Of a stretch of 5,088 bases of DNA, positions 1-5,088 are shown piece by piece. Location: NCBI GenBank assembly GCA_017453705.1, contig JAFTEK010000140.1, forward strand, positions 1 to 5,088, in the 5' to 3' direction. Source of the DNA: Treponema sp. GTDB lineage: Bacteria; Spirochaetota; Spirochaetia; Treponematales; Treponemataceae. A program made the position numbers and the translations under genes. A model generated the notes under the pieces. That model was not told the DNA's origin. It made no database searches and saw nothing but the letters and a program-made list of their open reading frames with translations. The number at the start of each line of letters is the position of its first letter. Within the stretch, counting starts at the first letter, position 1.

Positions 1-1
1 C

Positions 2-1378
2 ATCCTGCCCCCGCTTGCCGTTGCCTGGAGCGTTTCCCTGCTGCTGGGGAAAGATGGGACCCGTCACAAAGGGGCGCTGACTGCCATAGCCGTGACATTC
101 ATCGCTGCTTACCTTGTCTTCTTTCGGGAAAGGTCTTTTTTTTACAGGTTCTACGAGCTTCTTACAGGCACTGTTTTTGTTGAACCCTGGGAAATCCGTG
201 CTCCGCAGGGAATCTCCTACATTTCCCTCATGCTCATAAGCTATGTGCTGGACGTGCGCTGGGGGGCGGTAGAGGCACAGCGGAATCCCTGCAAATTCCT
301 GCTGTATGTGCTTTTCTTCCCAATTACCGCATCGGGACCGATTACCCGCTATGTACAGGTAAAGGATTCCCTGTTCAGCCCCCATCGCTTTGACTGGGAG
401 CAGTTCTGCTTTGGCTTGCAGCGGATAGCCTGGGGGCTTTTTAAAAAGCTTGTTGTCGCGGAACGGCTTGCCGTCATAGTATCCTTTATGTATGACGATT
501 GGGAGGAATACGCTGGGATAGCCGTCATGCTGGGGCTGCTCCTCTATGTGCTTCAACTGTACTTCGACTTTTCTGCGTTCATCGACATGGTTGTTGGTGT
601 TGCGCAGCTTTTCGGGATACCATTACCGGAGAACTTTCGGACCCCCTTCTTTTCTACGAGCCTTTCGGAAATCTGGCGGAGATGGCACATTACCCTTGGT
701 TTTTGGGTCAAAGATTACATACTGTATCCCGTCCTGAAGTCCCGGCCACTTGTCTTGCTTTCCGACTGCCTTAAAAAGCTCCTTGGAAAGAAAAACCGCT
801 ATGCTCGGCTCTTGCCCCACTGGTGCGGGATGCTTATAGTCTGGTTCTGTGTGGGCTTCTGGCACGGCGGAGCCTTCAAATATATCTTTGGCGGAGGCCT
901 GTATTTCTTCATCACGATTGCAGGAGGGCAGCTGCTGGAGCCTCTGTTTGTCTTGCCCGTCAGGTTTCTCCGCATAAACACTGCGGCATCCAGCTGGAAG
1001 TTTTTCCAGAGGGTCAGGACAGCCATTCTGTTCGCGATAGGAGTCTCCTTCCAGCGGGCATCTTCGTTTACGGGCGGCTTTGAGATGTGGAGGCACGTTT
1101 TCTTTCATTTGCATCCGCGTGTCCTGCTTGATTCATTGCCGGACTACTGGATGGATGCCGGACTTGGTACTCTGGACTTTCTTGTGCTCGCCTTCTCCCT
1201 TCTGCTTGTGCTTTTTGTGTCCTGCCTGGAGCAGACCCGGGGCGTGAGGAGCCGCATCGCCACCTGGAACCTTTTTTTCAGGTGGGGGCTTTTTCTTGGG
1301 CTTTCGGCCTGCATCCTGATATTCGGAAAGTACGGAGGCGGCTATGTGGCTGCGGATTTTATCTACGCGGGATTTTAA
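2..1378 (+). CDS. MBOAT-family membrane-bound O-acyltransferase (AlgI/DltB type), 5'-partial
   Basis: This multi-pass inner-membrane protein probably transfers an acyl group, usually acetyl, from a cytoplasmic donor towards an exported polysaccharide or lipid. The frame is open to the window edge, and the residues before the GTG at 92 (ILPPLAVAWSV, then a hydrophobic run) still look like MBOAT. The GTG is therefore not taken as the start, and roughly 50 N-terminal residues are probably missing. Visible: 458 residues. Family landmarks are a PQGISY segment (about residues 68-73), FFPITASGPITRY (105-117), YFDFSAFIDM (187-196), RRWHITLGFWVKDY with its His at 229 (codon 686-688), and GFWHGGAFKYIFGG with the presumed catalytic His at 288 (codon 863-865). 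Several hydrophobic segments lie between and after these motifs. The reading frame is intact to the TAA, and the downstream SGNH-like gene begins 3 bases later, so the two are almost certainly co-transcribed. The family is clear; the acceptor substrate cannot be read from the sequence. Confidence 0.93.
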   Translation: MLPPLAVAWSVSLLLGKDGTRHKGALTAIAVTFIAAYLVFFRERSFFYRFYELLTGTVFVEPWEIRAPQGISYISLMLISYVLDVRWGAVEAQRNPCKFLLYVLFFPITASGPITRYVQVKDSLFSPHRFDWEQFCFGLQRIAWGLFKKLVVAERLAVIVSFMYDDWEEYAGIAVMLGLLLYVLQLYFDFSAFIDMVVGVAQLFGIPLPENFRTPFFSTSLSEIWRRWHITLGFWVKDYILYPVLKSRPLVLLSDCLKKLLGKKNRYARLLPHWCGMLIVWFCVGFWHGGAFKYIFGGGLYFFITIAGGQLLEPLFVLPVRFLRINTAASSWKFFQRVRTAILFAIGVSFQRASSFTGGFEMWRHVFFHLHPRVLLDSLPDYWMDAGLGTLDFLVLAFSLLLVLFVSCLEQTRGVRSRIATWNLFFRWGLFLGLSACILIFGKYGGGYVAADFIYAGF

Positions 1379-1381
1379 GCT

Positions 1382-2437
1382 ATGAAAAGACGGAGTTTGA
1401 ACAATGTTTTTAAGGCTGGTGTGTTCTCTTTGCTTCTGGCGATGCTGTTTTTTCAGGTCTCATACTTGTATCGGGGACCTCTTGCCCATACGCGGGGGAA
1501 CCTGAGCGGCTTCTATGCATGCAGGAAGAACAGCCTTGACCTCGTGTTTGTCGGGACGAGCGGAACCTTTTCTGCTTTCTGCCCTATGGACGCATGGGAG
1601 CAGTTCGGTTTTGCCTCCTATAATTTCTGCGTCAACTGCATGAGCACAAACGCCATGCCCTATGCCCTGACGGAGATAGTCAAGACGCAGAAGCCCAAGG
1701 TTGTGGCGATAGACGTTCACTCCTTTATCCGCCGTAACAGGACTATGGAAATCAGCGAGCGGGATGCCCGCTACAATACGGACGCCTACCGCTATTCGCT
1801 GAACCGTTTCAGGCTTATACATGACTGCGTTCCCAAATCCTTCGGCAGGTTCTCGTATTACTTTGACATAGTGAAGTATCACGACAGTTCGTTCAGCCGG
1901 GGCTTCGCGATTAATGGCGCACGGCACAATGTGGACAAGGGCTTCAACAATCTTCAGTGGGGCGTGGTGGAGGCCCCGGTGATGACGGCAGGACTGAAGG
2001 CCTTGGAGGAGCCTTTTGACTCCGACCTGACAGCCCTGATAGAAAGATGCAGGAAGCTCAAGGTCAAGGTTCTTTTCTTCACCTATCCATATGGGAATTT
2101 CCGGGAGGACTCCATTGCCTGCCTGAACTATATCAAAAAACGGGTTCAGGAAGCGGGGTTTGATTTCTTGGACTGCGAGGAATTTATCGGAGATTTTTCC
2201 TTTGACTATACGAGGGATTACTGGGAGGGGGCGCACTTCAACATCTATGGGGCGCAGAAGGTAACCGCACTTGTCGGAGCCCTGCTCAAGGAACGCTATG
2301 GGCTTCCTGACAGAAGGTCTGATGCCCGGTATTCCAAATGGAATGAAGAGCTTTCTTCATGGCATGAGAACGTTGTGAAGTATAAGGAAGAAATTGATTG
2401 CCTGCGCAGGAAGGGCATGGAAAATTCGAATCCATGA
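1382..2437 (+). CDS. Membrane-anchored SGNH-like protein, partner of the MBOAT acyltransferase
   Basis: This 351-residue protein probably acts on the outer face of the inner membrane, completing acyl transfer started by the upstream MBOAT protein, as AlgJ/AlgX or DltD do for their partners. A basic N-terminus and one hydrophobic segment (about 10-29) suggest an uncleaved signal anchor. The first block, LVFVGTSGTF, puts the likely nucleophile at Ser60. The segment SYNFCVNCMS (79-88) and then KTQKPKVVAIDVHSF (101-115) fit this family's usual order. The last block, EGAHFNIYGAQKVT (282-295), supplies His285. In the usual DxxH arrangement an Asp stands three residues before the His; here it is Glu282. 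Residues 83-86 form a CxxC, and there are nine cysteines overall, many for an exported protein. The tail after about 305 is charged. The ATG is 3 bases after the upstream stop, with only a weak GCGGGA Shine-Dalgarno candidate at 1367-1372, so translation may be coupled. No better start is seen. Confidence 0.85.
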   Translation: MKRRSLNNVFKAGVFSLLLAMLFFQVSYLYRGPLAHTRGNLSGFYACRKNSLDLVFVGTSGTFSAFCPMDAWEQFGFASYNFCVNCMSTNAMPYALTEIVKTQKPKVVAIDVHSFIRRNRTMEISERDARYNTDAYRYSLNRFRLIHDCVPKSFGRFSYYFDIVKYHDSSFSRGFAINGARHNVDKGFNNLQWGVVEAPVMTAGLKALEEPFDSDLTALIERCRKLKVKVLFFTYPYGNFREDSIACLNYIKKRVQEAGFDFLDCEEFIGDFSFDYTRDYWEGAHFNIYGAQKVTALVGALLKERYGLPDRRSDARYSKWNEELSSWHENVVKYKEEIDCLRRKGMENSNP

Positions 2438-2469
2438 GCCTGTCCTATAGCACGAAACGCAAGACCGTC

Positions 2470-2515
2470 TGTAAGTCCGCACATCTGCGAACTGTAAGTC
2501 CACACATCTGCGGAC
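2470..2515. repeat. Tandem pair of 23-base hairpin-forming repeats between convergent operons
   Basis: Two adjacent units, 2470-2492 and 2493-2515, match at 21 of 23 positions (differences at 2479/2502 and 2490/2513). Each has the layout TGTAA, a 7-base arm, a CATC loop, and the complementary 7-base arm. Arms pair at 2475-2481 with 2486-2492, and at 2498-2504 with 2509-2515. Read as + strand RNA, each stem has one A-C mismatch. Read as - strand RNA, both mismatches become G-U pairs, giving two full 7-bp stems with GAUG loops. The first lies about 23 bases after the stop codon of the outer-membrane protein gene. There is no U-run, so this is not a classical intrinsic terminator. It may protect 3' ends, weakly terminate transcription, bind a protein, or be part of a dispersed repeat family. 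Confidence 0.8.
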
Positions 2516-2538
2516 CGACTGGCCTCATCTTACGCAGC

Positions 2539-3924
2539 TTAGAACGAGAACTTTGCCCCCAGTGTGACACAGCTCAGGTCTTCGTATGCACCATAAGTTC
2601 CCGGCTCGTCTTCATCGGGGCCGGGGCGGAAGAAATTCGCCCCCAGGTTGAAGCTGAGCTGGTCAGTCGCCGCATATTTGATAGAAGGCTGGATTACGAA
2701 CGAGAAGTCATTCAGCTCCATCATGCCCGCAAGTCCTATCTCCAGGTTGCCTCCCAGGAAGGTCTTGCTTATGCTCAGGGTCGCTTGGTGTATGTATCCC
2801 TTCCTGTCCACAAACTTTCTGCTTCCTGTCACCGTGTCTCCGTAGTATTGCCCTGTTATAGTCCAGTCCCCGGCGATAAAATCCAGTCCCGCCAGGAAAG
2901 TGAGCTGGCTCAGCTGTACGTATGCATCTTGGTTTTCCAGAATCTGGGCCATCGCTGTCGTGCCAAAATAGCGGCCGGGAAAGTAGGCTGCCTCCGCCCT
3001 GATTACCAGCGGCCCTGCCGGGATGGATGTGTCAAGTCCGACCATCCCCATTTTCCTGTATTCCCCGGACAGGGAAATCTCTGTGGGTATCTTGTAGGCA
3101 TTTACCTTGCTTATGGCGTAGCTGATTACCGGCTCGTCATCCCAGCCCCAGAATCCGTAGAGGGAGAAGTCCGCGAAAGGAGTATAGGCGGAGACGCGCC
3201 CAGCATACTCGGCATTCTTTAGGTTCGTTTCGGGCTTGTCGATGTCGTCCTGCGAGAAGTCATGTATCTTTATGCTTAGTTTTTGATCCATGATTTCTGT
3301 CACCACTGCTGAGGGCATTATCAGGCTGCGTATGGGGTTCTTTCTGGCGAGGGGGAGGGTACTGGGTGTAAAGACGGGAATCCAATAGGCATCCGCGCTC
3401 AGGACGGTTCCGTTGTAGGACAGGCGCACTGCGTCTATGCCCAGCCTGCTGTCGGAGTAGTCTGATGAGAACAGGCGGGTCTCGTCCTTGGGGCATAGCA
3501 CGTCTGCGACTTGCAAGCCGTCCGCAGCTCCCCATGCGTTTATCTGGCGGCCTACGCGCAGTGACCAGAAGCCTCCGTCGTAGTCGTACCAGCCTTCTTT
3601 GAGCTTGAAGAAAAAGTGCTGTATGTCAGAATCACGGTCAAGTGCGACACCGGAGCTGCCTGCACCGACAGCATCGTAGAGCAGGGCGCAATCAACGAAG
3701 GCGGAGTGCTTGTCTTGTGAAAGATCCAGCTTGAACTCCGCGCTGGTGTCCCCCTGTAGTGTTTCCCAGCGTCTGTCATCATCCTCGTCATCAGCTGTGG
3801 GAATGGCAAACACAGCCTTTTCTTCAAGGGTGGTGGACAAGTTCAAGTCCAGTGCCCAAGTAGGCAGGGCTGTAAGGCAGAGTAATGACAGAATTGTTTT
3901 GCTGGCAACGCCGGGAATGTCCAT
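2539..3924 (-). CDS. Outer-membrane beta-barrel protein, DUF1302-like
   Basis: This 461-residue protein is predicted to be exported and inserted in the outer membrane as a beta-barrel, perhaps a porin or a channel for hydrophobic or glycan substrates; no substrate can be named. The N-terminus has Lys9, a hydrophobic core (about 11-20) and a likely signal peptidase I site after PTWA (residue 24). The motif FWSLRVGRQINAWGAADG (119-136), followed by DVLCPKD (141-147), resembles the DUF1302 barrel signature of a GRQ..WG stretch before a D...P.D turn. Alternating hydrophobic and polar residues run through the rest, and the chain ends LGAKFSF with a terminal Phe, typical of barrel proteins. An acidic DDEDDD patch (45-50) probably sits in an early loop. 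The ATG at 3924 is supported by an in-frame TAA 18 bases upstream and a good ribosome binding site. It begins 1 base after the threonine-synthase-like stop. The DUF1302 link rests on motif memory; barrel status is firmer than family name. Confidence 0.82.
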   Translation of the reverse strand: MDIPGVASKTILSLLCLTALPTWALDLNLSTTLEEKAVFAIPTADDEDDDRRWETLQGDTSAEFKLDLSQDKHSAFVDCALLYDAVGAGSSGVALDRDSDIQHFFFKLKEGWYDYDGGFWSLRVGRQINAWGAADGLQVADVLCPKDETRLFSSDYSDSRLGIDAVRLSYNGTVLSADAYWIPVFTPSTLPLARKNPIRSLIMPSAVVTEIMDQKLSIKIHDFSQDDIDKPETNLKNAEYAGRVSAYTPFADFSLYGFWGWDDEPVISYAISKVNAYKIPTEISLSGEYRKMGMVGLDTSIPAGPLVIRAEAAYFPGRYFGTTAMAQILENQDAYVQLSQLTFLAGLDFIAGDWTITGQYYGDTVTGSRKFVDRKGYIHQATLSISKTFLGGNLEIGLAGMMELNDFSFVIQPSIKYAATDQLSFNLGANFFRPGPDEDEPGTYGAYEDLSCVTLGAKFSF

Positions 3925-3925
3925 G

Positions 3926-5088
3926 TTAGAAAATTCTCCTTAAGTTTAGGGAGTTTAGAACTGAAATAACGTAGTCGGTGTCAGTGCTTGCGATAACAGG
4001 CCTGTCCACTTTTGTTGGCGTGAATGCTTCCATTATGGACTCCGGTTTTGGCGGCAGCTCCCCGATGTTACGCTTTATAAAAGCCTCGTCCAGGCTTGGG
4101 GAATCCCTTGCTATGAGTACCACAGTTCCGTCATCGTTTTCGACAGTTTCCCGCCTAAGGCGGGCGGCCTGATAAGCCGCGCTGGTTTCGTGGTCGGCAA
4201 AGACCTTGTACTTGACGAACAGGTCGCGGCACGCATCCCCGGCAGCTTCTTTGCTTACTTCCGCTGGATATACAAAGTTTCTCAGCATCAGGGAGCCGAG
4301 CTTGAAGGTGTTTTCCAGCCTCTCCAGGTTTGAGGGATCTGACGGGTCTATGGGGTCACGCTTGTCCAGCGGAACCATGCTGTCCATCACTATGGCATTT
4401 CCTCTGGCATCGGTCTTTAGGTTCGCTGTGGAAGGAAGGATAAAGCCGTTGACAGGCAGGGATAGCTGCCAGCTCAAGAGGCCTGAGACTATGTTGCCGT
4501 AGTTGCCGGTGGCCATTGCGTAGAATATGTCACCCGGAACGAGCTTTTTTATGCGGGAGAACGCGAATGTGTAAAAGAATGCCTGGGGCAGGAGGCGGCC
4601 TATGTTCGCGGTGTTTGCAACGGTAAGGTGGCATTTTTTTACCAGCTCCCTGTTCTTAAAGAGCTTTCGCACAATGTTGTTGCAGTCCTGCTGTGTTCCA
4701 TCCACTTCTATGGGGTAGATTCCTCCACCGTTCCACACAAAGTCGCTCTCCTTGATTCCCCGGAGCTTGCCCTTTGGCGCGAGCAGGACGGCCTTGACCA
4801 GTTCCTTTCCTCTGGTGGCATGGGCTAGGCAGGCTCCAAGTTCCCCTGATGTCGCGGTCAGCAGTATGGCTTTCTCCTCTTCCATCTGAAGGAGGGTTTC
4901 AAGTGTTGATATAAGGTAAGAAACTCCGAAATCACGGAAGGTTCCAGTGGGGCCTTTGTCCAGTTCCATTATAAAAAGCTTGTCGTCAAGCTGTCTTACG
5001 GCAGGCTCAAAGCTGAATGCCCTTGTAGCTATGGCCTCGCAGATTATGGGGCTGAATTCCGTGCTTATCAAGGCTGAGGTCAGCGTTC
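3926..5088 (-). CDS. Threonine-synthase-like protein lacking the PLP lysine, 5'-partial
   Basis: This is a fold-type II PLP-enzyme homologue closest to E. coli-type threonine synthase (ThrC), which makes threonine from O-phosphohomoserine. The frame stays open to the window edge. Codons before the TTG at 5071 (TLTSA) still align with ThrC, so that TTG is not the start and perhaps 55 residues are missing. Visible: 386 residues. Counting from that TTG codon, recognisable segments are GPTGTFRDFG (40-49), LTATSGELGACLAHA (71-85), DGTQQDC (124-130), VANTANIGRLLPQ (151-163), the phosphate-loop-like ATGNYGN (187-193), and SNLERL (247-252). The residue aligned with the Schiff-base Lys of GPT..FKDFG (Lys107 in E. 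coli) is Arg46, codon CGT at 4936-4934. The C-terminal TAHPAKF block is replaced by a region reading IARDSPSLDEAF (320-331). Ordinary PLP chemistry is therefore unlikely. There is no frameshift or stop, so this is a divergent or pseudoenzyme paralogue, not a decayed gene. The symbol thrC is withheld for that reason. Confidence 0.85.
   Translation of the reverse strand, partial: TLTSALISTEFSPIICEAIATRAFSFEPAVRQLDDKLFIMELDKGPTGTFRDFGVSYLISTLETLLQMEEEKAILLTATSGELGACLAHATRGKELVKAVLLAPKGKLRGIKESDFVWNGGGIYPIEVDGTQQDCNNIVRKLFKNRELVKKCHLTVANTANIGRLLPQAFFYTFAFSRIKKLVPGDIFYAMATGNYGNIVSGLLSWQLSLPVNGFILPSTANLKTDARGNAIVMDSMVPLDKRDPIDPSDPSNLERLENTFKLGSLMLRNFVYPAEVSKEAAGDACRDLFVKYKVFADHETSAAYQAARLRRETVENDDGTVVLIARDSPSLDEAFIKRNIGELPPKPESIMEAFTPTKVDRPVIASTDTDYVISVLNSLNLRRIF
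3936..3941 (-). promoter_or_regulatory. Ribosome binding site of the outer-membrane protein gene, inside the upstream gene
   Basis: On the - strand the bases read AAGGAG, 11 bases before the ATG at 3924-3922. The site lies within the last codons of the threonine-synthase-like gene, whose TAA is at 3928-3926. This placement supports the chosen start and suggests that the two genes are on one transcript with linked translation. Confidence 0.75.

Noticed and set aside
92..94. GTG as start of the MBOAT protein
   Set aside because: Upstream in-frame sequence is open, hydrophobic and MBOAT-like (ILPPLAVAWSV), so the gene is 5'-truncated by the window edge.
623..1114. - strand open frame of 163 codons within the MBOAT gene
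   Set aside because: It is antisense to conserved MBOAT motifs, including both key histidines, and encodes nothing recognisable.
1460..2236. Long - strand open frame of 258 codons opposite the SGNH-like gene
   Set aside because: It is fully antisense to a gene with clear family motifs; the translation is of low coherence, and no ribosome binding site or domain supports it.
2438..2538. Classical bidirectional intrinsic terminator between the convergent operons
   Set aside because: Hairpins are present, but neither strand has a run of T after the stem.
2398..3222. Long + strand open frame of 274 codons opposite the barrel gene
   Set aside because: It lies almost wholly antisense to a well-supported outer-membrane protein, starts inside the SGNH-like gene and shows no recognisable domain or signal; it is a codon-usage shadow.
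5069..5071. TTG as start of the threonine-synthase-like protein
   Set aside because: The frame stays open to the window edge, and the residues before TTG continue the match to ThrC, so the true start is outside the window.

Overview
The window looks like chromosomal DNA of a spirochaete, most likely a Treponema-type organism of moderate GC. This is inferred from the overall style of the proteins: a DUF1302-like outer-membrane barrel with an aromatic C-terminus, next to an MBOAT/SGNH acyl-transfer pair. No RNA gene, mobile element or taxonomic marker is present, so the assignment is tentative.

Layout: two convergent gene pairs fill the window. On the + strand, the 3' part of an MBOAT-family membrane O-acyltransferase (AlgI/DltB type; its 5' end lies outside the window) is followed 3 bases later by a membrane-anchored SGNH-like protein (AlgJ/AlgX/DltD-type partner). 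Together they probably move acyl (acetyl) groups across the inner membrane onto an exported glycan or lipid; the acceptor is unknown. On the - strand, a threonine-synthase-like gene (5' end outside the window) is followed after 1 base by a signal-peptide-bearing outer-membrane beta-barrel protein. That gene's ribosome binding site lies inside the last codons of the upstream gene.

The two pairs meet in a 101-base gap that holds a tandem duplication of a 23-base unit. Each unit encodes a 7-bp stem with a 4-base loop. Its pairing is complete, counting G-U pairs, only in RNA read from the - strand.

The main oddity is the threonine-synthase-like protein. It keeps the fold-type II PLP-enzyme landmarks, but the Lys that should form the Schiff base with PLP (motif GPT..FKDFG) is Arg, and the C-terminal TAHPxKF-type motif is absent. 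It is therefore probably not a working threonine synthase.
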